Part shown: piece after piece, positions 1 to 8,706 of the stretch | Layout: every line of letters begins with the position of its first letter | Numbering within the stretch: the stretch's first letter is position 1 | Assembly (NCBI GenBank): GCA_030426545.1 | Contig: JAUHYL010000001.1 | Location: 1-64,000, forward strand | Length of the DNA: 64,000 bases | Direction of reading: 5' to 3' | Origin: Gammaproteobacteria bacterium | GTDB lineage: Bacteria > Pseudomonadota > Gammaproteobacteria > Pseudomonadales > Halieaceae | Position numbers and translations under genes: made by a program | Notes under the pieces: generated by a model | The model's input: the letters and a program-made list of their open reading frames with translations, nothing else | Told to the model about the DNA's origin: nothing | Databases searched by the model: none

Positions 1-60
1 ACCTTCCATAATAATTGCGTTCTTACCAGCGTGATCGGTAGCAAACTTTTCAAGAGACAT
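1..60 (-). CDS. 5' end of a gene cut by the window edge; possibly an acyl-CoA synthetase
   Basis: Only the first 20 codons are inside the window, reading leftward from an ATG at 60. The N-terminus begins MSLEKFATDHAGKNAII. A short helix followed by a 'pathogen/ATP-ligase style' A-I-I-M-E-G strand resembles the opening of AMP-dependent acyl-CoA synthetases, which often start with a line about the unprimed substrate and a call to the A1 region. The fragment is too short for a firm family call. It runs the same way as the SDR at 157-1062 and lies 96 bases downstream of it, so the two may be co-transcribed. Confidence 0.4.
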   Translation of the reverse strand, partial: MSLEKFATDHAGKNAIIMEG

Positions 61-156
61 AGGTCAAAGCACCCAGGTGTATTCGCAGAGATCGCCCTCT
101 AATCTCAACCATAGTCTGGACATCGAGACCAAAGCTGGATCAGTTATTACAGGCGC

Positions 157-1062
157 CTAACTGGTACCAGAATCAGAAAGTACCTCGGGAAGCGAGGAGC
201 GATGAAAGGCATGGAAGGGTTTTGGAGTGTAGTGTGGTTCGTCCGGCAACTTCTGGTACATGTGTGACGAGCCAAAGCGACCCCCTCCGTCCACATGCAC
301 GGTTTCACCATTGATAAATCCGGCCGCATCACTCAAGAGGAAACAGACAACACTACTGACCTCCGACTCGCTACCCATACGCTTCAGTGGTATAAAACCA
401 GACGCCGTGTTGAGGGTGCGGGCAACATCAGGGTCGTCGTAGGTATCAAACCCACTGGAAATAACGAAGCCAGGGGACACAGCGTTCGTTCTGACACCGA
501 AAGGCCCCCACTCCCAGGCGGCAGTACGGGTCAGGTTTTCCGTTCCGGCCCTTGCCGCTCCCGCATGCCCCACCCCCGGAAAACCATTCCCACAATCTGC
601 CGTAATATTGACAATAGCGCCACCATGCTCTTGCATTGATTGTCGGAAAACCTCCCGGGACATCAAGAATCCACCAACGAGATTATTACGAGTGACCGCT
701 TCAAAACCATTCTTGCTGATATCGCGCAACAAGGCGGGAAACTGGCCGCCCGCGTTATTTACCAGGGCATGTATTTGGCCATATTTCAGGACGATTTCCC
801 CTATGACGTGGGTAACCCGCTCTTCATCGCGAATGTCACAAACCCAGTGATCACACGTGCCGCCATCTGAGACTATCTCACCGACAACAGTGCGCAACTT
901 TTCCTGAGTTCGACCCAATATGATCACTCGGCCACCAAGTGATGCGATCTCGTGCGCCATACAGCGTCCCAAACCGCTTCCGCCACCTGTGATAATCACA
1001 ACGCGCTCCTTGAAAAGGTCGGGTGCCAATACTGAGCGGTAAGCGCTTTTGCTATCTTTCAT
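157..1062 (-). CDS. SDR oxidoreductase, trans-2-enoyl-CoA / 2,4-dienoyl-CoA reductase-like
   Basis: A 301-residue classical SDR. The nucleotide-binding motif TGGGSGLG is near residues 25-32 and the NNAGG motif near 103. The usual YxxxK active site is absent. In its place is HAGAARAG, the arrangement of the peroxisomal trans-2-enoyl-CoA reductase (PECR) and 2,4-dienoyl-CoA reductase branch, with Arg where dienoyl-CoA reductases have Lys. A C-terminal tail of about 40 residues follows the VDGG motif. The likely role is NADPH-dependent reduction of an enoyl- or dienoyl-CoA in the cytoplasm (family inference). The ATG at 1062 is preceded by an AAAGGAG ribosome-binding site. The gene diverges from the SDR at 1293 across a palindromic operator at 1236-1255. 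Confidence 0.82.
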   Translation of the reverse strand: MKDSKSAYRSVLAPDLFKERVVIITGGGSGLGRCMAHEIASLGGRVIILGRTQEKLRTVVGEIVSDGGTCDHWVCDIRDEERVTHVIGEIVLKYGQIHALVNNAGGQFPALLRDISKNGFEAVTRNNLVGGFLMSREVFRQSMQEHGGAIVNITADCGNGFPGVGHAGAARAGTENLTRTAAWEWGPFGVRTNAVSPGFVISSGFDTYDDPDVARTLNTASGFIPLKRMGSESEVSSVVCFLLSDAAGFINGETVHVDGGGRFGSSHMYQKLPDEPHYTPKPFHAFHRSSLPEVLSDSGTS

Positions 1063-1235
1063 AGCATACTCCTTTCACTAAATATCAAGGGACGCTGCTG
1101 GAGAAGCGCCACCGACGCTAAAGCCAGACTCTCCAGTCACTTCTTTCCATCAGCGAATTCGCCCGCTTTGGTGGCAATGAAATTGTGCCGCAAATTCCAG
1201 TGGCCTCAGGCCAGAATGCCGAGAAAACCTATAAT

Positions 1236-1255
1236 ATACAACACTGGTGTTGTAT
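1236..1255. promoter_or_regulatory. Palindromic operator in a divergent promoter (CAACAnTGTTG family, variant)
   Basis: A 20-bp inverted repeat with perfect 9-bp arms around a TG centre: TACAACAC, TG, GTGTTGTA plus one flanking A/T pair. The 11-mer at 1239-1249 differs by one base from CAACAnTGTTG, the palindrome seen in seven other intergenic regions here. It is flanked by -10-like boxes (TATAAT at 1230-1235 and TATTAT at 1253-1258) and sits midway between divergent genes starting at 1062 and 1293. Confidence 0.72.
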
Positions 1256-1292
1256 TATGATACGGATCGAAGACACCTAAGGACTGTCAGTC

Positions 1293-2141
1293 ATGGCTAA
1301 AAACAGTGGGCGCCTGTTGATTACCGGTGCCACTGGCGGCATGGGAAGCGCCAGCAGCCTACTGGCCGCAGAACTCGGCTACTCACTATTGCTAACCGAT
1401 CTCAATGCAGACAAGCTCAGGGATTTGCAGGCGATTTGCGTCGAACGGGGTGTCGCCTGCGATACCTGCGTGACTGACGTTAGGGACGCTGCCAGCATCA
1501 ACGATCTGGCGAAACGTGCAAGAACACTTGGTATTGATGGCGCCATACACACGATCGGACTCTCACCCCAAATGGCCGACTGGAGAACGATCATAGAAGT
1601 TGATCTTGTCGGCAACCTCACCCTTGTAGAAGCGGTACGACCGGCCATGAATCCAGGCGCCTGCAGTGTCTGCATCGCCTCAATGAGCGGGCACATGGTC
1701 CCGGCGAATGAGCCTATAGACGCCTTGCTCGCCGACCCGTTGAGTGACAATTTCCGGGAGAGGCTGACTGCACTGGCGGCTGGCGAATCCAGCATCAAGC
1801 ACTCGGGACTCGCTTATGCTTATGCCAAGAAGGCTCTGCAGAATTACGTAACAAGACACGCGTACAGCTGGGGAAGTGAGGGCAAACGCATCGTATCCAT
1901 TTCGCCAGGACTTATCGATACGGAGCAGGGACAACTGGAATCCAAAGCCATGGATAACTTTGAAGAAATGCGATCGCTAGTCGCTCTACAGCGACTCGGT
2001 GCAGCGGAGGATATCGCTAATCTCTGCCTGTATCTCGTATCGGAACAGGCCTCCTATATCACCGGCTGCGATATTCTCGTTGACGGCGGCTTCATAGCTT
2101 GCATGAACGAACAGCAGGAGGCAACCGCCGCCGGCGGATGA
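1293..2141 (+). CDS. SDR oxidoreductase, 3-alpha-hydroxysteroid dehydrogenase/carbonyl reductase-like
   Basis: A 282-residue SDR. TGATGGMG near residues 12-19 binds the dinucleotide. The catalytic Ser lies in IASMSG, and Tyr/Lys in YAYAK. About 40 residues separate Ser from Tyr. This insertion is typical of the 3-alpha-hydroxysteroid dehydrogenase/carbonyl reductase group (Comamonas HsdA type), where it shapes the substrate pocket. The end VDGGF is the standard C-terminal SDR motif. The ATG is preceded by AAGGA about ten bases upstream. It is the first gene of a plus-strand unit with malonyl-CoA decarboxylase (10 bases on) and an adenylate-forming ligase. The steroid assignment is by subgroup only; the true alcohol substrate is unknown. 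Confidence 0.83.
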   Translation: MAKNSGRLLITGATGGMGSASSLLAAELGYSLLLTDLNADKLRDLQAICVERGVACDTCVTDVRDAASINDLAKRARTLGIDGAIHTIGLSPQMADWRTIIEVDLVGNLTLVEAVRPAMNPGACSVCIASMSGHMVPANEPIDALLADPLSDNFRERLTALAAGESSIKHSGLAYAYAKKALQNYVTRHAYSWGSEGKRIVSISPGLIDTEQGQLESKAMDNFEEMRSLVALQRLGAAEDIANLCLYLVSEQASYITGCDILVDGGFIACMNEQQEATAAGG

Positions 2142-2151
2142 ACATTTCTCA

Positions 2152-3510
2152 ATGCTGAGCGAAGTCTATGAAAAAGGCGCCGTACAGGCGCTGGGTGCCT
2201 CCCGATCTTCTTTTCAGAAAGCTATACAATCGGTGCTATCCGTGGGGCGTGAATTGCTGGCCAAGCAACGCTCCGGCGGCATTCCAGCAAACGGCACGGC
2301 CACATCGCTGTCCCAGCGCTGCCTGGATTTACTGGATCATCGTGGAGAAGCCTCCGGCCTCGCACTTGCGGAAGAGATCGCCGCAGAATACCAATCGCTG
2401 GACGACGATCAGAAACGACTTTTCATGCTGAGCCTCGCCGCAGACTTTGATGTAAATACCCAGCAGATCATCGATCTCGCCACCCGGTATCGGGACGACC
2501 CTAGCTACGATAACCTGGAAAGTGTCGCTCATGCAGTTGAGGCGCCCCGGAAGAAGCTATTCCGCCGTATCAACATGGCGCCCGACGGAACCCGTAGACT
2601 GGTAGAGTTGCGCGGCGACTTATTACAGTTACTACCAGAGCACCCTGAACTGAAGGGTGTAGAAGCCGACCTCAAACACCTGTTTGCATACTGGTTCAAC
2701 AAGGGTTTTCTCGAATTACGGCAGATCGACTGGAATTCGCCCGCAGCGGTATTGGAAAGACTGATCGCGTATGAGGCGGTGCATGCAATCAGCGGCTGGG
2801 AGGACCTACGTGGTCGCTTGCGCAAGGACCGCCGCTGCTTTGCTTTCTTTCACCCTGCCATGGGCGACGATCCGATAGTGTTTGTTGAGGTGGCGCTGAC
2901 GAATCACACACCCGAAGCCATCGGTCCGCTTATTTCACTGGAGCGGGAACCTCTGGAACCGGCCGAGGCAACAACGGTAGTGTTTTACTCGATCAGCAAC
3001 TGCCATCCGGGATTGAACGGCATTTCATTCGGCAATTTTCTGATCAAGAACGTGGTAAAACTACTTTCCGATGAATTCAGCTCGCTGCACACGTTCCTGA
3101 CGCTATCACCCATCCCGGGATTCACGAAGTGGCTCAAAGAAACTGACCTGACAGAACTCATCGACGACGAGGCAATGGCAGGCAAAGTGCTCGAACCGCT
3201 CGGCCAGGTGGTCGAAACGGATGTGCGCGATGCCCTGATGCAGCTTTGTGCCTACTACCTGTTACACGTGAAATCGCACGGACTGGCCCGGGATCCCGTC
3301 GCACGCTTTCACCTCAGCAACGGCGCGAGCATGCACAAACTCCACTGGGGCGCGGATCTCACCCTAAGCGGCCGTTCACAATCTGCCGGCATGATGGTCA
3401 ACTACCTCTACGAAATTCAGAAGATCGAAGTGAATCACGAAGCGTATTTCAACCAGCAGAAAATCAACGCCTCGAAAGAAATTGCGCGGCTCACAGAGCA
3501 GCGTAAATAG
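2152..3510 (+). CDS. Malonyl-CoA decarboxylase
   Basis: A 452-residue protein, the usual bacterial length. It converts malonyl-CoA to acetyl-CoA and CO2. The first ~170 residues are the helical N-terminal domain; the rest is the GNAT-like catalytic domain. Recognisable stretches are FFHPAMGDDP, then SISNCHPGLNGISFGN around residues 280-295, which carries the catalytic Ser and His, then TLSPIPGF. The gene lies 10 bases after the SDR at 1293-2141 and a few bases before the adenylate-forming ligase start at 3530. Decarboxylase/ligase pairs are known from mat-type malonate operons, but the neighbouring ligase does not look like MatB, so a role in disposing of malonyl-CoA released during catabolism is equally possible. 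Confidence 0.92.
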   Translation: MLSEVYEKGAVQALGASRSSFQKAIQSVLSVGRELLAKQRSGGIPANGTATSLSQRCLDLLDHRGEASGLALAEEIAAEYQSLDDDQKRLFMLSLAADFDVNTQQIIDLATRYRDDPSYDNLESVAHAVEAPRKKLFRRINMAPDGTRRLVELRGDLLQLLPEHPELKGVEADLKHLFAYWFNKGFLELRQIDWNSPAAVLERLIAYEAVHAISGWEDLRGRLRKDRRCFAFFHPAMGDDPIVFVEVALTNHTPEAIGPLISLEREPLEPAEATTVVFYSISNCHPGLNGISFGNFLIKNVVKLLSDEFSSLHTFLTLSPIPGFTKWLKETDLTELIDDEAMAGKVLEPLGQVVETDVRDALMQLCAYYLLHVKSHGLARDPVARFHLSNGASMHKLHWGADLTLSGRSQSAGMMVNYLYEIQKIEVNHEAYFNQQKINASKEIARLTEQRK

Positions 3511-3529
3511 ACTGCGAAGCGGCGGATAC

Positions 3530-5017
3530 ATGGCGACTATTGAAGAACTGGCGCGCGCAGCACTACAACGGGAACCTACCCTCCCGGCGCTGGAGTTCAA
3601 TGGTGCCTGGATTCACTGGGGCGAAATCTCGCGCATCGCGGCAGGAGTCCGTTCAGTAGTCCAATCCAACAGCGGGAAGATCGCCCTCGTAACGCGTAAT
3701 CGCCCCTCCGGCCTCGCAGCCCTGCTCGGCTTGCTGGCCGACGGGCATGCGATCCGCATGGTGTACCCGTTTCAGTCCGCCGCGTCCCTGGCGGCGGACC
3801 TCGAGCGGATCGGTCCCTCCACCGTGGTGGCGGACCAGGACGACCTCGCACCCGAAGTACTGCAGGCGCTGGACAACCTGGACGCTACCGTCGTGGCCCT
3901 GGACGGCGCAGACGCCAGACTGCTCCGCAGCGGCGATGTGGCAGACAGCCAGCTGCTTCACACCGCGCCCGGCATAGAGATTCTAACCAGCGGCACCACC
4001 GGGCCACCCAAGCCCTTCGCGCTGAGTTACCAGCAGGTGATCGACCATATACTCGGCGAAAGTGTCTCCCCGGCGAAACAGGTGGGCGACCCCGCAGAGT
4101 TGCCGCCCGCTCTGCTGATGTTCCCCGTGGGCAACATCTCCGGCCTCTACTCCACACTGCCGCCACTCCTTACCGGGCAGCGGGCTGTGCTGCTGGAAAA
4201 ATTCACCGTCGCGGACTGGCACGACTATGTTCTGCGCTTTCGGCCTATCATGAGCGGCATGCCTCCAGCCGGCATACAAATGGTGCTCGATGCAAATATT
4301 CCATCCGGGGATCTGTCGTCCCTGCAGGTATTGGGTACCGGAGCCGCCCCACTCGACCCGAATGTAAAACGCGCCTTCGAAGACCGCTATGGCATACCGA
4401 TTCTGCTGTCTTACGGTGCGACGGAGTTCGCTGGACCCGTTACTCGCATGACACCCGAACTACTGCAAAAATGGGGCGATGAGAAGTTCGACAGCGTCGG
4501 CCGCGCCCTCCCCGGCGTGCAGATAAGGGTTCTCGACCCCGATACCGAGAAGGAACAGCCTGCAGGGCGGGAAGGCATACTGGAAGTGGTGTCTCCGCGC
4601 ATTGGGCCCGACTGGATCCGCACCTCAGACCTTGCTGTTATTGACGCAGACGGCTTTTTGTTTCACCGCGGCCGCGCGGACGGCGCCATCATGCGCGGCG
4701 GTTTCAAGCTGATGCCCAGTGTCATTGAGCAGGCGCTGCAGACTCACCCCGCTGTTGCCCATGCCTGCGTCGTCGGCATTGCTCACCATCGCCTGGGCGA
4801 GGTACCGGTCGCGGCCATTGAAGTCGCCGCGGGACAAACGGCGCCGGCTGCAGATACACTTGAGAACCATCTGCGCGGACAACTCCCATCCACACACATA
4901 CCGTCTGACTGGCGCCTGCTGCCGACACTGCCACGCACTCCCTCAATGAAGGTCGACCTGCCGGCGGTCCGCAAACTGTTCGAGAAACCAACCGCCGTGA
5001 CCGTCGCCATGGACTAA
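3530..5017 (+). CDS. Class I adenylate-forming enzyme (acyl-CoA synthetase-like)
   Basis: A 495-residue AMP-binding enzyme, expected to activate a carboxylic acid as acyl-AMP and then acyl-CoA. The P-loop-like core motif is LTSGTTGPPKP near residues 145-156; the usual G after PK is P here. YGATEF marks the A5 motif and SDLAV...RGRADG the A7/A8 hinge. The C-terminal lysine motif is probably near PRTPSMKVD, where SMKVD replaces the common GKxxR. An in-frame upstream start at 3482 overlaps the decarboxylase gene; I prefer the ATG at 3530, which starts MATIEELARA. Its position after malonyl-CoA decarboxylase hints at a dicarboxylate or short-chain substrate, but this is unproven. Confidence 0.85.
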   Translation: MATIEELARAALQREPTLPALEFNGAWIHWGEISRIAAGVRSVVQSNSGKIALVTRNRPSGLAALLGLLADGHAIRMVYPFQSAASLAADLERIGPSTVVADQDDLAPEVLQALDNLDATVVALDGADARLLRSGDVADSQLLHTAPGIEILTSGTTGPPKPFALSYQQVIDHILGESVSPAKQVGDPAELPPALLMFPVGNISGLYSTLPPLLTGQRAVLLEKFTVADWHDYVLRFRPIMSGMPPAGIQMVLDANIPSGDLSSLQVLGTGAAPLDPNVKRAFEDRYGIPILLSYGATEFAGPVTRMTPELLQKWGDEKFDSVGRALPGVQIRVLDPDTEKEQPAGREGILEVVSPRIGPDWIRTSDLAVIDADGFLFHRGRADGAIMRGGFKLMPSVIEQALQTHPAVAHACVVGIAHHRLGEVPVAAIEVAAGQTAPAADTLENHLRGQLPSTHIPSDWRLLPTLPRTPSMKVDLPAVRKLFEKPTAVTVAMD

Positions 5018-5105
5018 GACATTTGTCGCCATCGGCTTGCCCCCTGCCGTAACAGAAAATGGTTGGCAAACGATTTAGCTGCATTTACCATGGCTCTATC
5101 TATTG

Positions 5106-5120
5106 AACATCACTGTTGTT
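5106..5120. promoter_or_regulatory. Operator-like palindrome (CAACAnTGTTG family, one mismatch)
   Basis: AACATCA, C, TGTTGTT forms an inverted repeat with one mismatch in seven pairs. The core 5108-5118 (CATCACTGTTG) differs by one base from the palindrome found ahead of other units. It lies about 55 bases before the SDR start at 5175 and just before a TTTATAG sequence that could serve as a -10 element. Confidence 0.6.
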
Positions 5121-5174
5121 TTATAGCTGCTAGCTGAGTCAGTACAGTTCAATCCAGTGGAACGGGATCACCCC

Positions 5175-5978
5175 ATGAGCAAGGACAACCTCCTCGACCT
5201 GAATGGCCAGATAGCATTCGTCAGCGGCGCGGGCCAGGGCCTGGGTCGCGAGATTGCCCTCACGCTGGCCCGGCACAGCGCGGGGGGCATCGCCGTCAAC
5301 GACTTCGACGCGGACAGGGCCGAAGCAGTGGCCGCGGAAGTACGCGAACTGGGCGTGCCGGCCACTGCAGCAATATCCGACGTGGGCAACCTCGACAGTG
5401 TGGCGGCCGCCGTGGCCGGGGCGACCGAATCCCTGGGACCCATAACACTGCTCGTTAATAACGCCGGCAACGCTGGCCCCGACAGTCGCATGGGCTTTTC
5501 GCCCGAGTTCTGGGAAACACAGCCGGAAGACTGGGCCCGTTTTTTTCACACCAACCTGTACGGCGTAATGAATTGTTGCCACGCAGTTGTGCCAGGCATG
5601 GTGGCCGAGCAGCGCGGCCGCATCGTCACGATCATCTCCGATTCGGGCCGTATGGGCGACGCACGACTGACGGCCTACTCGGCAGCCAAGGCGGGCGCAG
5701 CGGGCTTCATGCGCGCGCTCGCACGCGAGACCGGGCGCTACGGCATCACCGCCAACTCGGTGTCCCTGTCCACCCTGGTGCCGCCCCTGGAAGACGAGGA
5801 ACTGGAAGCATTCATGGGTAGCGAACGCACACGTGCCCAACTGTCGCGCTACGCCCTGCGCCGCTTCGGGGAAGCGGATGACGTGACCGGCATGGTGCTC
5901 TTCCTGTGTTCGGATGCCGCGGGCTGGATTACCGGGCAGACCTACCCCGTGAATGGCGGCTACTCCTTTGCCCTGTGA
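5175..5978 (+). CDS. SDR oxidoreductase
   Basis: A 267-residue classical SDR. SGAGQGLG near residues 15-22 replaces the first Thr of TGxxxGxG by Ser. NNAGNAG is near residue 95. The catalytic Ser is in IISDSG, and YSAAKAG provides Tyr/Lys around residues 172-178. The C-terminus carries the PVNGGYSF variant of VDGG. The start at ATG 5175 (MSKDNLLDL) is preferred over an in-frame GTG at 5157 because the family begins shortly before the 'L-x-G-Q-x-A-x-V-S-G' strand. It is the first gene of a plus-strand set with a SnoaL-like protein (6015) and an amidohydrolase (6565), and an operator-like palindrome lies upstream. Likely 3-hydroxyacyl-CoA or hydroxysteroid dehydrogenase; substrate unknown. Confidence 0.83.
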   Translation: MSKDNLLDLNGQIAFVSGAGQGLGREIALTLARHSAGGIAVNDFDADRAEAVAAEVRELGVPATAAISDVGNLDSVAAAVAGATESLGPITLLVNNAGNAGPDSRMGFSPEFWETQPEDWARFFHTNLYGVMNCCHAVVPGMVAEQRGRIVTIISDSGRMGDARLTAYSAAKAGAAGFMRALARETGRYGITANSVSLSTLVPPLEDEELEAFMGSERTRAQLSRYALRRFGEADDVTGMVLFLCSDAAGWITGQTYPVNGGYSFAL

Positions 5979-6014
5979 CAAAACGACCCGGCGCGCTGGC
6001 GCGGGCAGCAAACC

Positions 6015-6536
6015 ATGAATAGTGACGCAGAACAACTGGCAAACATGCAGGCGAAGGAGGCTATACGGGAACTCGCCCTGTTGTACTGTCGCGGAGTCGA
6101 CCGCAAAGACCCACGGCTACTGCGCTCCCTCTACACCGAGGATGCTACCGACACCCACGGCGACACATTCGACGGACCGGCCGAAGCGTATGTCGACTTT
6201 CTGGAACAGTGTTTTCCGTTCATCAGGTACAGCGGGCATCACGTTTGCAATCACCTCATCTCGGTGGACGGGGATGAGGCGGAAGGCGAAGTCTACGCCC
6301 TTGCCTACCACATCATTCCTGATGGTAAGGACGGCTGGCTCGAAGACTTCATGTGCGTGCGCTATCTCGACCGCTATTGGCGTCGTAAGGACGGTCGCTG
6401 GCGTTTTGCGGCCCGGCTAGTCTCATACGACATGCGCAGCCAACGGCCTGCGCCCGAACCGGATTCCGCCGGTGCAGTCTCAAGCAGCGCCGAAAAGCTT
6501 TTTTTCAGACACAGCCTCTTCGCCCCCCTCGCCTGA
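6015..6536 (+). CDS. SnoaL-like / NTF2-fold protein
   Basis: A 173-residue protein with the SnoaL_4-type NTF2 fold: an N-terminal helix (IRELALLYCRGVDRKD), a 'YTEDATD' turn, then the paired beta strands ending DRYWRRKDGRWRFAAR near residues 115-130. Members include dehydratases and isomerases of polyketide and steroid/bile-acid pathways (for example BaiE-type 7-alpha-dehydratase) as well as dioxygenase small-subunit relatives. Tyr in LYCRGVD and the Asp in CRGVDRKD occupy places where BaiE-like enzymes hold catalytic residues, but identity is not established. The C-terminal 30 residues are low in complexity and probably disordered. A paralogue lies at 47117-47677. Confidence 0.75.
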   Translation: MNSDAEQLANMQAKEAIRELALLYCRGVDRKDPRLLRSLYTEDATDTHGDTFDGPAEAYVDFLEQCFPFIRYSGHHVCNHLISVDGDEAEGEVYALAYHIIPDGKDGWLEDFMCVRYLDRYWRRKDGRWRFAARLVSYDMRSQRPAPEPDSAGAVSSSAEKLFFRHSLFAPLA

Positions 6537-6564
6537 GCCCGGGACACGCGCAAGGAATCCGAAA

Positions 6565-7836
6565 ATGACTACAACACTGATACGCGACGCCACGATCTTC
6601 GACGGCACGGGGGGAGACACTTTCAGGGGCCACCTGCTGGTCGAGGACAACCGAATCAAGTCGGTCCTTGCAGGCGGCGGCGACGCAATGGCGGATGTTA
6701 TTGTTGACGGCGAAGGCAAGTTTCTCATGCCGGGCATGACCGAGGGCCACGCCCACCTCTCCTTCGACTCGTTTACCTGTACGGAAGATCTCATCGCGCC
6801 CCCTCCGGAAGAGCACGCCTTCCTGACCGCACGCGTGGCCAGGACCCTGCTGGATCACGGTTCCACAAGCGCCTACGGCGCCTCCGAAGCGAAACTGCGC
6901 CTTGGCGTCGCGGTGCGCAACGAGGTCGAAGCGGGGCGCCTGCCCGGTCCGCGCATCCGCGCTGGCTCGCTTGAAATCACCGTGACAGGCGGCCTGGGCG
7001 ACGAAAGCCGCCTGCACAATCCGCGCAACTGCTACGAGCCCTCCACCGGCACTTCACCCTCACAGGTCGTGAATGGTCCAGAGGAAATGCGCAAGGCGGT
7101 GCGCATCGCCTGCCGCGAGGGCTGCGACAACATCAAGCTGGACGTCTCGGGCGACCCTTTCTACCCCGATATTCCCGCGCACTGTACGACCATGTCACTG
7201 GAAGAAATCCAGATGGCCGTGGACACCGCCCACGCCTTCGGCAAGATGGTCAACGTGCACGCACGCTCGATCGGCTCCATTCGCCACTCGCTGCTGGCGG
7301 GCGTGGACATGATCTACCACGCCGAGTACACAGACGAGGAAACCCTCGACATGCTCGAAGCCGCGAAGGACCGCGTGTTCGTCGCACCCTCTATCGGCCT
7401 GTTCCACACCATGTGGCACGAGGGCGCCGAGCACGGCATGCCGCGCGAGGTCACTGAAGCCATGGGCATCGGGCAACTCATTGAGGAGTCGATAAAGACA
7501 CATACCGAGTGTCGCAAGCGCGGCATCCGCCACCTGATCGGCGGCGACTACGGCTTCACCTGGAACATGCAGGGTACGCAGGCACGTGAACTGCAGTACT
7601 TCGTGGATTACTACGGTTACACCCCCGCCGAGGCGCTCGTTTGTGCAACCCGCAACGGCGGCCTGGCGATGCGACGCGAAGGTGATCTCGGCACGTTGCA
7701 GGAAGGCATGCTGGCCGACATGTTACTGGTGGACGGTGACCCCCTCGCTGATCTCGATGTACTCAGGGACAAGGGCCGGCTCGTCATGATCATGAAAGAC
7801 GGCGAGATTTACCGCAGCAGCGCGCTCGACAGCTGA
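6565..7836 (+). CDS. Metal-dependent amidohydrolase (imidazolonepropionase/prolidase-like)
   Basis: A 423-residue amidohydrolase of the beta/alpha-barrel type with an N-terminal beta-sandwich strand set (RDATIFDGTG). The metal HxH is in TEGHAHLSF near residue 67. NIKLDVSG carries a candidate bridging Lys, with further His in VNVHARS and YHAEY, and Asp in GGDYGF. It ends with the standard ADMLLVDGDPL strand. The ATG at 6565 follows AAGGA by six bases; a longer in-frame reading from 6472 overlaps the SnoaL-like gene and is unlikely. The family hydrolyses cyclic amides, dipeptides or lactones. In this context a lactone or ring-cleavage hydrolase is plausible but not shown. Confidence 0.82.
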   Translation: MTTTLIRDATIFDGTGGDTFRGHLLVEDNRIKSVLAGGGDAMADVIVDGEGKFLMPGMTEGHAHLSFDSFTCTEDLIAPPPEEHAFLTARVARTLLDHGSTSAYGASEAKLRLGVAVRNEVEAGRLPGPRIRAGSLEITVTGGLGDESRLHNPRNCYEPSTGTSPSQVVNGPEEMRKAVRIACREGCDNIKLDVSGDPFYPDIPAHCTTMSLEEIQMAVDTAHAFGKMVNVHARSIGSIRHSLLAGVDMIYHAEYTDEETLDMLEAAKDRVFVAPSIGLFHTMWHEGAEHGMPREVTEAMGIGQLIEESIKTHTECRKRGIRHLIGGDYGFTWNMQGTQARELQYFVDYYGYTPAEALVCATRNGGLAMRREGDLGTLQEGMLADMLLVDGDPLADLDVLRDKGRLVMIMKDGEIYRSSALDS

Positions 7837-7839
7837 GCT

Positions 7840-8700
7840 TCAGGTACGCAGGCGCTGCCGATATCGACCCGGCGACTCTCCCGTTGCTCGACGGAAGGCA
7901 TAACAGAAACTCGACGGCGAAGAAAACCCCAGCGCGTAGGCAATACCTTTCACACTCATCTGGGTAAGCAGCAGTTCCCTGGCCCTGGTCGCACGTAATC
8001 CCACCATATAATCCCCAATTGAACAGCCGCGACTGGCTCGAAAGCCGCGTGTAAGCTGGCGCACGGAAAGCCCGCACAGGGCAGCAAGTTCCGCGAGATT
8101 GGGCATCTCGCCACTCGCCTTGAGGCGCTCGTCGATCAATCGTAGCCGCCAACCTGGGAGCCCACCGGTGACACCTTCCGCCGACAGCGCCAGCTGGTAG
8201 CGCGCCAGTTCCACCGCGAGTTGCGCAACTATCAGCTCTGTGAGTGTGGCACTGGCAAAGCCTGGGTGGCGGACCTCGGCGGCAAGCCTTTCCAAAAGCA
8301 GGCGTATATTACCGTGACGGATATCAAGACCCGCGAGCAAACTGCCGTCGGACCACTCTATATCTGCCTCCAACCAGTTATTCATCTGGCCGGGATCAAA
8401 CTCGCACAGCAGCGAGGTCTGCTCACAGCAGCCATCGCTCTGGGCCTGCAGGCGTTCCCCGGGGGGAACGACAAAGACATTGCCCAGCGGCGCAAAATGC
8501 CGCATGCCCGGACGATCGGGATAGCGCGCTCGAGCATTGACCGGTCGCGGCGTGAGACACAGGTCGAGGCGGTAGCGCTCCGTTTCGCGCAAAGTGCTGT
8601 CGACCGGCGTCTCGAACTGAAAGCGCACCAGGCGCGCGGCGGCCACTGGCGCTGTGACCTCACCTTCAACCGTCATGGAGTGTTCCGGCGCAGCTCTCAC
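7840..8700 (-). CDS. AraC-family transcriptional regulator
   Basis: A 286-residue regulator. The C-terminal ~100 residues hold the two helix-turn-helix units: LAELAALCGLSVRQLTRGFR, then IAYALGFSSPSSFCYAFRR followed by GESPGRYR, matching the AraC/XylS signature. The N-terminal ~170 residues are the sensor part, without a motif I can name. The start is a GTG at 8700, six bases after the MoaD-like gene; an in-frame ATG at 8676 is an alternative. It is the last gene of the molybdenum-hydroxylase operon and convergent with the amidohydrolase that ends at 7836. It probably responds to a substrate or product of that enzyme, but whether it controls this operon is inference. Confidence 0.88.
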   Translation of the reverse strand: MRAAPEHSMTVEGEVTAPVAAARLVRFQFETPVDSTLRETERYRLDLCLTPRPVNARARYPDRPGMRHFAPLGNVFVVPPGERLQAQSDGCCEQTSLLCEFDPGQMNNWLEADIEWSDGSLLAGLDIRHGNIRLLLERLAAEVRHPGFASATLTELIVAQLAVELARYQLALSAEGVTGGLPGWRLRLIDERLKASGEMPNLAELAALCGLSVRQLTRGFRASRGCSIGDYMVGLRATRARELLLTQMSVKGIAYALGFSSPSSFCYAFRRATGESPGRYRQRLRT

Positions 8701-8706
8701 AGTGCT

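Noticed and set aside
5139-6035. Long minus-strand open frame of 298 codons opposite the SDR
   Set aside because: Its composition (many His, Val, Gly, Arg) and lack of any family motif show it is the antisense shadow of the SDR at 5175-5978.
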